A stretch of DNA of 40,674 nucleotides from an uncultured Oscillospiraceae bacterium (GTDB taxonomy: Bacteria > Bacillota > Clostridia > Oscillospirales > Acutalibacteraceae): contig CAUGOD010000026.1 in the NCBI GenBank assembly GCA_959601025.1, positions 1 through 40,674 on the forward strand, in the 5' to 3' direction. Below the pieces are notes generated by a model. It saw nothing but the letters and a program-made list of their open reading frames with translations, was not told the DNA's origin and searched no databases. This document shows, in pieces, positions 8,812 to 16,860 of the stretch. Numbering within the stretch: position 1 is the first letter of the stretch; every line of letters starts with the position of its first letter. The position numbers and the translations under genes were made by a program.

Positions 8812-8976
8812 AAAAACTGCTATTTTAGGAATTTATTTCTTTTCTGTTTCAGCCTGAATCAAAGACAGCATTGGCAGGAAAACCGCACGAAGGTTTCCTA
8901 CACGGAAAATTCACGCATCTAAAACCGACATTTCGATGCAATCCACGGATAAAAAAGTCCCATTCTTCTGTGCTGC
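8812..8976. other. Intergenic, nothing recognised
   Basis: AT-rich sequence between the promoter region of the secreted protein gene and the hairpin at 8977. No gene or conserved element is seen. Confidence 0.5.
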
Positions 8977-9026
8977 GGACAACAAAAGCGCCCTTACCCG
9001 GATGGGTAAGGGCGCTTTTGTTGTCC
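8977..9026 (-). terminator. 23-bp hairpin terminator with GGAT loop (second copy of the design)
   Basis: A perfect 23-bp stem (8977-8999 with 9004-9026) with a GGAT loop and an A/T-rich outer stem (ACAAAAG...CTTTTGT). It lies about 140 bp after the stop of the GNAT/PLD-like gene. It has the same stem length and loop as the hairpin at 4026-4075, but a different stem sequence. Confidence 0.75.
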
Positions 9027-9164
9027 ACACAGTTTCTATGCAGAAAAAGGGCTATAGAAATTTATGATACAGGTATCATAAAAGTCAGGGAAAATTCTGG
9101 GAGCAGCTTTGGACATTTCCACGCCGACGGCAGGAGCCGGCTTCATACTGCTTTTTTCCACGAA

Positions 9165-10574
9165 TTATTCCTTCCAAAGCGCCTCCTGTCTGCACCATTT
9201 TTTCAGGAAGGCGAGCTTTTCCTCCTTACTGTATCTGGAGATATTGTCTTTTTCGTTCTGACAGGCGTCATAGAACCCGGAGCAATGGAACGTATACATA
9301 GCCCCGTCCCAAACAGCCGTATAGTCTTTGCTGATAATATCGAACAGTTCTTTTTGCGGATCATTGATATCCAGGGAAAAGAAGTCCTTCGCCGTAATCT
9401 TCTGATTGTTTTGATCCATGCAATGCAGATAAGGGCCGGTCACAAACCGGCTGTCTACCCGATAAGTATCATTAAAAAGCGGTTTTTCTGTGATCCGTAT
9501 TTCAAGATGAGCATGATAGTCTTTCATACAGCGGCATAGGGTATAAAACACTTTCAGATAATTATCGGTTACATCCTCGTCCCCATAAACCAACCGGAAA
9601 GTCTCACTCCATGGCGCAACGGTCAATACCCTGATCCGAATGCCCGGCTGGTTTTGACAGGCGGCGGTTATTGCTTCAAGAAAGGAGGCTTTGGCGGTCA
9701 TGATAAGGCGGTAACCGGAAATCCATATTTCGCTGGAGCATTTGGGAAGGATGCTTTCCAGCAGCTCGTCCTTGTGAAATTGAAGATTTTCGATTCCGAA
9801 GCTTTTCAGGGTATTGATGTACTCATCATTTTTGGATTCCCGATATTTAAGAATCGAGTCGGAAGACAGACACAGCGCCGAAGCGATCAGAGAAGTAGAG
9901 AACGCGATGGAAAGCTCATGGAGAACACCGCCGCCCGGCGTCAGCAGCCAGGCGACAAGGAAGAGGACGGTCAGCGCCGTCAGCAAGGAGAGAAACAAAA
10001 AATTACCCGTCAGGCGATATTGCCGAATGATCTGCAATTTCGTCCTGGACGTGGGGACTCGATGATAATACACGGTATCAATTCCGTCGCCCCGATCGTT
10101 TATCTTCCGGCAATGCTCAAAGAACTTGCGGGATGAGAGAATTCGGACATGGTTCAGATTGGTCGACCAGGTGCGGGTGAAAACATGGTATCCTGCATAT
10201 CGTTCCAAAAGCGCGCAGTATAGTCTGTTCGTGATCCCCTGATTGCGGTAATGCGGATGAACAATAACCGTGGTAATATAAACATTGGGGGTCATCGTCG
10301 GCGGAATTTCCGGAGAGATAAAATTTTCCTTGAAGGACATGAAACCGATGACGTTGCCCTTCTCCAAAACAACAAAAGCCGGTTGAAAACGGATATTTTC
10401 AAAGTATTCGTAGGGTACGGCGGAATCTGCGCTCCTGCCGGTCAGCTGTCTCTGCGTCGTGGAATTCCGAGAAGAAAGAGGGGGAACAAATTCATGGTTG
10501 CAGAGTGTAAGCAATTCCATGATGCCGTTTAAAATATGCCGGTTCTTGATATGCCGGATAAATCGAATTTTCAT
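9165..10574 (-). CDS. Membrane-anchored GNAT acetyltransferase fused to a PLD-like domain
   Basis: A 469-residue protein not recognised as a single known family. Residues about 58-170 look like a GNAT acetyltransferase, with the acetyl-CoA-binding motif VIVHPHYRNQGITNRL at 103-118. Two hydrophobic helices (191-212 and 217-237) follow. Residues about 250-430 resemble the phospholipase-D-like fold: a strand IWISGY after a helix, then IRVLTVAP, and later VDSRFVTGPYLHC where an HKD motif would sit. The canonical HxK...D residues are not visible, so the domain may bind nucleotide or lipid rather than cleave. Both soluble domains probably face the cytoplasm. The start is clear: ATG 6 nt after GGGGAGGAG. 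It stands alone between two hairpins in the AT-richer accessory stretch. Substrate unknown. Confidence 0.75.
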   Translation of the reverse strand: MKIRFIRHIKNRHILNGIMELLTLCNHEFVPPLSSRNSTTQRQLTGRSADSAVPYEYFENIRFQPAFVVLEKGNVIGFMSFKENFISPEIPPTMTPNVYITTVIVHPHYRNQGITNRLYCALLERYAGYHVFTRTWSTNLNHVRILSSRKFFEHCRKINDRGDGIDTVYYHRVPTSRTKLQIIRQYRLTGNFLFLSLLTALTVLFLVAWLLTPGGGVLHELSIAFSTSLIASALCLSSDSILKYRESKNDEYINTLKSFGIENLQFHKDELLESILPKCSSEIWISGYRLIMTAKASFLEAITAACQNQPGIRIRVLTVAPWSETFRLVYGDEDVTDNYLKVFYTLCRCMKDYHAHLEIRITEKPLFNDTYRVDSRFVTGPYLHCMDQNNQKITAKDFFSLDINDPQKELFDIISKDYTAVWDGAMYTFHCSGFYDACQNEKDNISRYSKEEKLAFLKKWCRQEALWKE

Positions 10575-10605
10575 ACTATACTCCTCCCCAAGCCCCTTTC
10601 CTGCT

Positions 10606-10634
10606 ATTTTAACAGATATTTTCGCTGTTTAAAA
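10606..10634 (-). promoter_or_regulatory. Possible promoter of the GNAT/PLD-like gene
   Basis: A TAAAAT -10 (10606-10611) lies 17 bp after a weak TTTTAA -35, about 30 bp before the start codon. The position is good but the -35 is poor. The rest of 10635-10820 shows no gene. Confidence 0.35.
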
Positions 10635-10820
10635 GGGGAGTCCGGAAAAAGTACAATGCCCGCGGATACGGATTGTATCAAAATAGAGCTGCGCCTTTTG
10701 TCGTCCCAAGCACGGACAATACGTTAAACCTGCGGCTGTGTACCGCGCCGATAAAACCCGAGGAAACGGCCAGATCGGCCGGAAGAAACTCTGACGAAAC
10801 GGCTTTCAGCGCCGGAGAAT

Positions 10821-10864
10821 AAATCCCCTGGCAAGGCGAGCATTCTTGCCTTGCCAGGGGATTT
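10821..10864 (-). terminator. Terminator of the TasA-like gene
   Basis: A perfect 17-bp stem (10821-10837 with 10848-10864) with a 10-nt loop. Its AAATCCCC...GGGGATTT arms act in both directions. It starts 17 bp after the stop of the upstream minus-strand gene. Confidence 0.75.
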
Positions 10865-10880
10865 CAAATTAAAAAATATA

Positions 10881-12122
10881 CTATGCTTTCTTAATCATAA
10901 CCTCGAAATCGGCCCAAAGCTCTTCGCCTATTTTTCCTGGAATAGCAACCTGCGCGATGAGAGTGTCCGCTCTATCCATATCAGCCGAATCCTCCACGCC
11001 GTCTTTCAAAACATAGCAACTGTCGGTAGGCGTTGTCGTAAAAGGCCAGTTCAAGGTAATGGTAAACTCTTCGTCATACTCTGTATCGGCTTTAAGAATA
11101 CACGGGTTGGAAGACAATTCATTAACAAGCGCCGTCAGAGAACCTGTAAAAGTAAAATCGAGGTTGCTGCCTTTGGTGTGATCAACTGTCAGCACGACCG
11201 GATAATAATCGCCTACAAGTTTAAACGTATCGCTGTCATTACCTGCCGTGGTAACGTCCGGGTATGTACCCGCTAACACGAAAGTGTCGCCAAGCCCTCC
11301 AAAGCCTGCATCAAAATCATGACCCTTATAATTTCCATCTTCTCCGCATTTCTCGCCAAAGTCGAAGGTCAGCGCCATGTCTTTATTGGACGTCCCTTTG
11401 ACGGTGAAAGTGTACTTGCAGCCCTTGTAGTAACTGTCATCAGGAGAAAACGACAGGTCGGCTCCGGCCGAAAACAGGGTGGAATCCGTGGTTTTAAAGG
11501 TTAAAGCGCCAAACTTTGGTTTGTCAGGATTGTTCTCCTGACTGTAGGTGAGGCTGACGTCAAGCGTGCTGTTCACCGGTATCATTTCCTCATAAGCGTC
11601 CTTGGGATTGTCAAACGGCGTTTTCTGTATGGCGGAAGCGTTAAAGGTCAGGGTGATGCCCTCCTTTAAGTTCCCGCTGTCATCCAGCATGTCGCTGTTT
11701 TCAAGCGCGGCGTCATAGGAAACGAGGTTGTCTTTCAGAACGGGGAAATCTTTAACATCAGCGTCCTTAGCCACCTCACGGTAATATACATTGTCATAAC
11801 CGTCGAGCTTTGTCCAGCCGTCGGCAATGGTATAGGTAACCAGGTCCTCGGTCTGATCGTTGACCTCAACATAAACATAGGCGTCGATCGTATTGTCCAC
11901 GGTTACCTTTGGGTCTTTCCGCTGTGTGGTGCCGGGGATTATATTGTAATCCTTTCCGGTTGTTTCTGTAAGCTCAGCCATGACCTTGTTGGTCTGGAAT
12001 TCGTTTACTGTATCACTGGTCTTGTCCTGCAGATAGGCAGAGGTCCCTCCGCCAATAAGCATTGCGCCGGTAAGGATAACGGCAAGGCCGGCGGTGAATA
12101 CGCTTTTTCTTGAAATTTCCAT
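10881..12122 (-). CDS. TasA/camelysin-like secreted protein with SipW-type signal peptide
   Basis: A 413-residue exported protein. The N-terminus (RKSVFTAGLAVILTGAMLIGGGTSAYLQDKT) matches SipW-dependent signal peptides, including the cleavage-region TSAYLQD pattern seen in TasA, camelysin and related fibre or surface proteins. The mature part is acidic and beta-rich, with Thr/Asp-rich strands and no catalytic motif. It is probably an extracellular matrix or fibre component. The ATG at 12122 is preceded by GAGGAGG with 8-nt spacing; a longer frame to 12179 has no ribosome site. No sipW-like peptidase is nearby, so processing would rely on an unlinked enzyme. A strong hairpin terminator follows. 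Confidence 0.8.
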   Translation of the reverse strand: MEISRKSVFTAGLAVILTGAMLIGGGTSAYLQDKTSDTVNEFQTNKVMAELTETTGKDYNIIPGTTQRKDPKVTVDNTIDAYVYVEVNDQTEDLVTYTIADGWTKLDGYDNVYYREVAKDADVKDFPVLKDNLVSYDAALENSDMLDDSGNLKEGITLTFNASAIQKTPFDNPKDAYEEMIPVNSTLDVSLTYSQENNPDKPKFGALTFKTTDSTLFSAGADLSFSPDDSYYKGCKYTFTVKGTSNKDMALTFDFGEKCGEDGNYKGHDFDAGFGGLGDTFVLAGTYPDVTTAGNDSDTFKLVGDYYPVVLTVDHTKGSNLDFTFTGSLTALVNELSSNPCILKADTEYDEEFTITLNWPFTTTPTDSCYVLKDGVEDSADMDRADTLIAQVAIPGKIGEELWADFEVMIKKA

Positions 12123-12238
12123 GGCTTTGTCCTCCTCATATTTTACTTTTTGTTTCAGTGATCTAATGGCTTTTGCCATATAAAGCGTTTCAGAAAACGG
12201 TCTCCTGACAGCGATTCGCTGGCGCTAATCCCCGAATA

Positions 12239-12322
<84 letters not shown>

Positions 12323-12372
12323 TTATTGACTTGCCGGCGCAGTCGGCCTCGGCACAGCCGCCCCTGCATATT

Positions 12373-12543
12373 TTACCGGACGGCGCCTTTTTGCCTGTCG
12401 CAGTACGCCGGATGCTTTCTTCCCGGAGCGGCATGATGCGCCCGGCATTCCGCGCAGCGGCCCCACCGGGGGCATTTCCTGCGGACACAGGGACAGCCGC
12501 CCTCCTGCGGCAAGCATTCGCCCTTTTCGGCCTTTTTACTCAT
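12373..12543 (-). CDS. Small Cys-rich protein of unknown function
   Basis: A 56-residue basic protein with an ordered cysteine pattern: GECLPQEGGCPCVRRKCPRWGRCAEC, then HH and a last Cys in HPAYCDR. The CPCxRxxCxxxGxCxEC arrangement suggests a zinc-ribbon or other metal site, and similar unnamed small proteins occur in Clostridia as I recall. The start is placed at the ATG eight nt after GGAAGG; the ATG two codons earlier is too close to that site. A perfect consensus promoter lies about 150 bp upstream and a tRNA-Leu gene follows. Function unknown; it could be a metal-binding or nucleic-acid-binding protein. Confidence 0.65.
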   Translation of the reverse strand: MSKKAEKGECLPQEGGCPCVRRKCPRWGRCAECRAHHAAPGRKHPAYCDRQKGAVR

Positions 12544-12693
12544 ACCCATGCCCTTCCGCCGTACCACCCGGCAACCCGAGGCCTGTCCCGCCAACGTCCG
12601 ATTCCGACCGTTCCCGCCGCTTATAGTTCCATCCCCGGCGTTTCTCCCGGCGGCGATCCAGGCAAAGAGCGCGCCCGGACGCTTAGCTTTTGT

Positions 12694-12722
12694 ATTATAA
12701 ACTACTTTCCGGAGTTTGTCAA
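12694..12722 (-). promoter_or_regulatory. Consensus sigma-A promoter for the small Cys-rich gene and tRNA-Leu
   Basis: TTGACA (12722-12717), a 17-bp spacer and TATAAT (12699-12694) on the minus strand: an exact consensus promoter. The next features on that strand are the Cys-rich gene and tRNA-Leu. Confidence 0.88.
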
Positions 12723-12730
12723 ACCAAGGT

Positions 12731-12754
12731 GCCCCGGCGGCATACCGCCGGGGC
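12731..12754 (-). terminator. Hairpin after the specificity gene
   Basis: A 10-bp all-GC-rich stem (12731-12740 with 12745-12754) around a 4-nt loop, about 50 bp after the specificity-gene stop and immediately before the next promoter. The following T-run is short, so termination is likely but not certain. Confidence 0.55.
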
Positions 12755-12801
12755 GCCCGATGACCGTCGCACGCACACGCCGCAAAGCGATTCCTCCGGC
12801 G

Positions 12802-14097
12802 TCAGCTTAACAATTCCTTTTCAAACTGCGCTTTGGCGGCCTGCCAATCCTGCTCGGCCTCGATTTTTAGTTTCCTTGCTTCCAACCTGCGTTTACTGAG
12901 TCCCGCTACAATTTTTTCTTGTGTGTCAATATCGGGAATAGGAATGTAGAGGTTTTTCACATCATCATTGGCTATTCGCGGATGTGTATTGCCGGTCATC
13001 ATATGCTTTGTTTGAGCCAAGATCAGATTGGAACGCATAATGGCCGAGAGATATTCCGGCAAAATAACGGTTTTATCCTTCACACGCATAACGTGAAATT
13101 CCGTTGAGCAAATGCCTTCATCCTCCGCAAGCAGCACCTTGTTTAAATAGGGACGCAAACGTCCATATAGCACATCTTCCGCTTGATATGCAAAGGCCTG
13201 TCCGGCCGCTTCTTCATTAACGCCACTCAGTTCTCCGGTTTGGCTTTCAACTCCTGCCAGCCCTAAATATTTATCGGGGCTTTCCGAGACGCTGACAATA
13301 TCTCTGCAAAAATCAACTACCTCCGAAAGCCTTTTTACTTCCAGACCCTTGCTCGCTTTTAAAGACTGGATGGCTGTCAGCCGTTCAGGATGATAATACT
13401 CCGCGCTAAAAGTTGTGTCGCCCAGTATATCGCTCAGCTTTACCGCCCCGCACAATTTCTTTTGACAATCGGACAGGGATAGATTAAGCGCGGAAAGGAT
13501 GGAATCGCTCATCCCATCCAACAGCTCATCCGCCTGTTGGAGCTTTTGCATGGACGTCTTCTGGGCATTAAGAAGCCTGCTTAATATATCGTTACGGCTT
13601 CTTTCATCCGGGAGAATAACGCGTAACGCTTTAATATATCCAAGATTGAGGTCATCCTGTACGGCTTTTGTACCGTGACGCTTGAATTGCTTATAAGCAA
13701 TTTGAGAATTTAAATACCACATCAAATAATCGGATAGCTCCGGACATTGGAGCCGAATGCGGCATAAGGCGGCGTTCATGTTTGCTTTGGTAATACTATC
13801 GGGTAAGATAGCGGCACGTCCAAATGTGCCTCGCATCGTTATCAGAATATCTCCCGGCAGGGCCTCGGAGGCGGATAGCTGCCTGTTCTTTTCCTCTGTA
13901 ATATATACAACATTTTTCAGATCAACCCGCCCATCCAAAACATTGAGCCCCCTGAGCATGGGAACGCCGTTTTCAACATACTCGGATTTATTGATAAGCC
14001 ACCCCCCTGGCCCATCCTTTACACCATTTTTGTCGATAATCAAATCTTCCAGCGTAACAACCGGGAAACGACAATGATTCAATTTGTCGTCAAGCAC
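12802..14097 (-). CDS. hsdS: DNA specificity subunit (HsdS-like), N-terminus encoded further upstream in frame
   Basis: At least 431 residues of a type I-style specificity protein with two target-recognition/coiled-coil halves. The first half includes a DILITMRGTFGRAAI element and a central conserved helix (DILSRLLNAQKTSMQKLQQADELLDG). The second includes DVLYGRLRPYLNKV, GICSTEFHVM and a C-terminal helix (QEKIVAGLSKRRLEARKLKIEAEQDW). It chooses the DNA sequence that the methylase/nuclease recognises. The GTG at 14097 is the first usable start but has no ribosome site. The same frame stays open to 14196 and reads like coding sequence (SYERFDVYYWQSEF). That frame is -1 relative to the methylase, whose end contains a slippery heptamer, so the protein may be made as a fusion. 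Otherwise it is a frameshifted single gene. Confidence 0.85.
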   Translation of the reverse strand: MLDDKLNHCRFPVVTLEDLIIDKNGVKDGPGGWLINKSEYVENGVPMLRGLNVLDGRVDLKNVVYITEEKNRQLSASEALPGDILITMRGTFGRAAILPDSITKANMNAALCRIRLQCPELSDYLMWYLNSQIAYKQFKRHGTKAVQDDLNLGYIKALRVILPDERSRNDILSRLLNAQKTSMQKLQQADELLDGMSDSILSALNLSLSDCQKKLCGAVKLSDILGDTTFSAEYYHPERLTAIQSLKASKGLEVKRLSEVVDFCRDIVSVSESPDKYLGLAGVESQTGELSGVNEEAAGQAFAYQAEDVLYGRLRPYLNKVLLAEDEGICSTEFHVMRVKDKTVILPEYLSAIMRSNLILAQTKHMMTGNTHPRIANDDVKNLYIPIPDIDTQEKIVAGLSKRRLEARKLKIEAEQDWQAAKAQFEKELLS

Positions 14098-14144
14098 CCG
14101 GAACTCGGATTGCCAGTAATAGACGTCAAAGCGCTCGTAAGATT

Positions 14145-14202
14145 CCCCCCGCCTAACCGCGAAGGCGCAAAGCTCGCCTTCGCCGGGGGTTATGCGAAAA
14201 AA
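14145..14202 (-). promoter_or_regulatory. Candidate -1 ribosomal frameshift signal joining methylase and specificity frames
   Basis: On the minus strand the methylase frame reads CC-T TTT TTC-GCA-TAA. The heptamer T TTT TTC (14202-14196) is in the correct zero frame for simultaneous -1 slippage. A 6-nt spacer containing the TAA stop is followed by a two-part stem-loop. The outer pairing is C5/G5 (14185-14189 with 14145-14149), and the inner stem is a perfect 9 bp (14175-14183 with 14159-14167) with a 7-nt loop. After a -1 shift, 33 codons without a stop lead into the specificity frame. Whether it is functional is inference. Confidence 0.55.
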
Positions 14203-16025
14203 GGCGCCGCGTCCTTCTGAAACTCCTCGTATTTCCGGACGATCTCATCAAACTGCGACTCGGTTTTCCTTCCCGTCGCATCATAGCCGATCCATTCCGG
14301 CGCAGCCATGAAGATGGCTTCGTTTTCGTCCGGCTTTTCAGCCGCTTTGCGTTTGCGCACAAAGAGGATCGACGCTTTTACGCCTGCCCCAAAGTGCGCA
14401 AAGGCGCATTGAGGAAGGCTCACAACCGCCAGCAGCTGGAACCTTTCCAGAATAAAGTCGCGCACATATTGCGAGGAGCTGTTCGTAAGTACGCCGTCTG
14501 GTAAAACGATCGCCGCCTTGCCTGTCCCGGGCTTTAAAAACTCCCAGATCCGCTCGATAAACAATACCTCCGAGCTCTGGTTTTTTCGGGGCTTCGCCTT
14601 CCCCTTAGCGTCATAGGTATTGCCCAGCGCATAGCCCGTCAAATACGGCTTTTCCGCTTTGTTGATGGTGGAACCAAAAGGCGGGTTGGTCAGGATCAGG
14701 TCAAATTTATTCCTCGCAAATCCCGTATGGTGTCCATGTATTTTCTCGATGCTGTCCAGCGCGTCAAAGCTGATAACATTGGTGTGGCCGTCGTCGTGCA
14801 CGATCATATTCATCTTGGCGACGCGGGCGATCTCATCGTTGATCTCAATCCCAAAGAGATGCCTCGAAGCAAAATCGTGCCAGTAGTTGAAGTAATCGAC
14901 CGTGCCCTTTTCATAATATTCGCCTGCCTGCTTACGCATATAATCCAGCGCGTGCAGCAGAAAGCCGCCCGAACCGCAGGCGGGATCGAGAACATCCCAG
15001 TCGTGCTCCGGCTTCAGCATTTTCACTGCAAACTCAATGATGGGACGGGGGGTAAAATACTGACCGAAATCGCCTTTGAAAAAGCCGTCCATAAACTGCT
15101 CAAAAGCAACGCCTTTTACGTCAAGGTCGGTTTTATTCAGGTTGATGGCTTCCAGATGAGAAACGACCGTGCGGAGCACGCGGTCGTCTACCTTGATCGA
15201 CTCCGTAAACACCTCGGGGTCTTTCTTCTTTTGCTCGTCATACAGAGTGTTAATACGTTCGGCAAGCTTGGAAGAAGGCTCATGCGTCTTGATCTGGAAT
15301 TGATACGGCTCCCCTTTTCTGCGGGGCTTCTGTTCGTCGCTGATCTTCACAAAAATCAGCTTGCAGAGCTCGCCGAAGGCTGTCGGAGGAGAGAGACGGC
15401 CCCCACCCCAAAGCGTCTGATGGCATTTCCTGATGGCGATAATCAAATCCTCGCGGGCAACCGGCGCGATATCCGAAGCCGTATCCCCTTTTTCATTCAC
15501 TCCGCCTTTATAGAACCGGTATTCCTGCGGTTTTCCATATGCCTTCGGCAAATCGGCAAGTATATTTTTCTCCCGCTCCAGCACCCCAAATTGATCCGAA
15601 ACATCCAGCACCCGGCGCGTACCGCCGGCAACAATGACGACGTATTCCGCGCGCAGCTTAACCCAGGTCGCATTGCCTACGCCCTGTTCGATCGCCTGTG
15701 TAAATTCCGCGTCGGTAACGCCGTCTCTTTTGCATTCCACAACCGCATAGGGACGCTTGCATTCATCATCGCTGAAAACCACAATATCCGCGCGGTCGGT
15801 AGGAAGGCGGTCCGGAACCGTTACTTCCACTTTAATTCGATTCACCGGATACTCGTATTTATAAATCAGCTCCGCCCAGAATTCCGCCCGGACCTTTTCC
15901 TCCGGATCGTTATAATTCTCGCTGTGATTTTCGGAAGACACATAGGTGATTTTTTGCTTTGCTTCTGTTCCCGTTATGTATGCATACCCGTCCTTTATGG
16001 CCTTCTGTAAAAAATTGCTTTCCAC
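14190..16025 (-). CDS. Nuclease-like domain fused to N6-adenine DNA methylase (type IIB/IIG-like RM subunit)
   Basis: A 611-residue protein. The N-terminal part resembles the HSDR_N nuclease domain: RADIVVFSDDECKRPYAVVECK supplies a PD-(D/E)xK-type Asp near residue 80 and a VECK motif near 96-99. The rest is a class I N6-adenine methylase with a helical bundle, SAM motif DPACGSGGF near residue 346 and catalytic NPPF near residue 446. It likely both cuts and methylates DNA once a specificity subunit provides the target. No HsdR helicase is present in the window. This gene content resembles BcgI-type or AloI-type enzymes more than classic type I. The GTG start at 16025 lies 6 nt after GGAGG; the in-frame extension upstream to 16121 lacks such a site. 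The end carries the frameshift signal. Confidence 0.85.
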   Translation of the reverse strand: MESNFLQKAIKDGYAYITGTEAKQKITYVSSENHSENYNDPEEKVRAEFWAELIYKYEYPVNRIKVEVTVPDRLPTDRADIVVFSDDECKRPYAVVECKRDGVTDAEFTQAIEQGVGNATWVKLRAEYVVIVAGGTRRVLDVSDQFGVLEREKNILADLPKAYGKPQEYRFYKGGVNEKGDTASDIAPVAREDLIIAIRKCHQTLWGGGRLSPPTAFGELCKLIFVKISDEQKPRRKGEPYQFQIKTHEPSSKLAERINTLYDEQKKKDPEVFTESIKVDDRVLRTVVSHLEAINLNKTDLDVKGVAFEQFMDGFFKGDFGQYFTPRPIIEFAVKMLKPEHDWDVLDPACGSGGFLLHALDYMRKQAGEYYEKGTVDYFNYWHDFASRHLFGIEINDEIARVAKMNMIVHDDGHTNVISFDALDSIEKIHGHHTGFARNKFDLILTNPPFGSTINKAEKPYLTGYALGNTYDAKGKAKPRKNQSSEVLFIERIWEFLKPGTGKAAIVLPDGVLTNSSSQYVRDFILERFQLLAVVSLPQCAFAHFGAGVKASILFVRKRKAAEKPDENEAIFMAAPEWIGYDATGRKTESQFDEIVRKYEEFQKDAAPFFA

Positions 16026-16101
16026 CGTAATCCTCCATTCTTTCACCAAAGTGGGATTTGGACGTTTTGAGCTTTGTCGAAATTTAGAATGCTCCAACCG
16101 G

Positions 16102-16827
16102 CTAAACATGCGGTATTTCAAGGCGGCTGTTTTTCCCGCCCCGGGCCTTTGCAGAGACTTCCCTCACCGTCAAAATATCCCCGTCGACGGAAAAACGAAT
16201 CTCCATACCGGCGTACTCCATGCCATAAAGCCGTTCCGGATCGCGCTGATAGGAAGGGCGAGGGTCCTGCGCCAGAATATCCATCACGGCCTGTCGATGC
16301 TTTTCGGGAATGCGCCGCCGCAGCTCCTGCGGACAATTTACCGTAAGCCGCCGCTCTCTCGCCTCGTCCGCAAAGCCTCCGCTCGCCTCCGGATGGCAGT
16401 CTGTAAAAGGTAAATACGGCTTGATATCATAAATCGGCGTACCGTCAAGAATGTCCGCGCCCGAGACGCAGAGAACCGGGCCGTTCTCCTCCTGCCAAAC
16501 GATCCGTTCGAGCTTGACACAGGACAGGCCGATTGGATTCGGACGAAACGGCGATCGGGTTGCAAACACGCCCATACGCCGGTTTCCGCCAAGCCGCGGC
16601 GGACGGACGGTAGGCGACCATTTGCTTTGGACCGCTTCGGAAAATTCCCACAAAAGCCAGATATGGGAGAAATCCTCCAGCCCTCGCAGCGCCTCCGCAT
16701 TCCGAAACGAAGGCTCGAATACAATCGTCGCCTCCAGCGACAGGACAAGCCCGCTCTGTCGCGGAATGCCGAATTTTGCCGGAAAATCGGTATGGATTTT
16801 TGCAATGGTTTTCATAAGAATCTTCAT
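16102..16827 (-). CDS. trmO: tRNA (t6A37) N6-methyltransferase TrmO
   Basis: A 241-residue protein of the TsaA/TrmO (UPF0066) family, which uses S-adenosylmethionine to methylate t6A at position 37 of threonine tRNAs to m6t6A. Recognisable pieces are FGIPRQSGLV, LRGLEDFSHIWLLWEF, VRPPRLGGNRRMGVFATRSPFRPNPIGLS and LDGTPIYDIKPYLPFTD, followed by the longer C-terminal extension seen in many bacterial members. The start is either the ATG at 16827 (AAAGGA very close) or the ATG four codons later, with a more distant ribosome site. It lies just downstream of the rlmD-type gene on the same strand. The restriction locus follows after 76 bp. Confidence 0.93.
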   Translation of the reverse strand: MKILMKTIAKIHTDFPAKFGIPRQSGLVLSLEATIVFEPSFRNAEALRGLEDFSHIWLLWEFSEAVQSKWSPTVRPPRLGGNRRMGVFATRSPFRPNPIGLSCVKLERIVWQEENGPVLCVSGADILDGTPIYDIKPYLPFTDCHPEASGGFADEARERRLTVNCPQELRRRIPEKHRQAVMDILAQDPRPSYQRDPERLYGMEYAGMEIRFSVDGDILTVREVSAKARGGKNSRLEIPHV

Positions 16828-16860
16828 TCCTTTGCCGCTGCAATAGCCGCAGCCCCCGGT

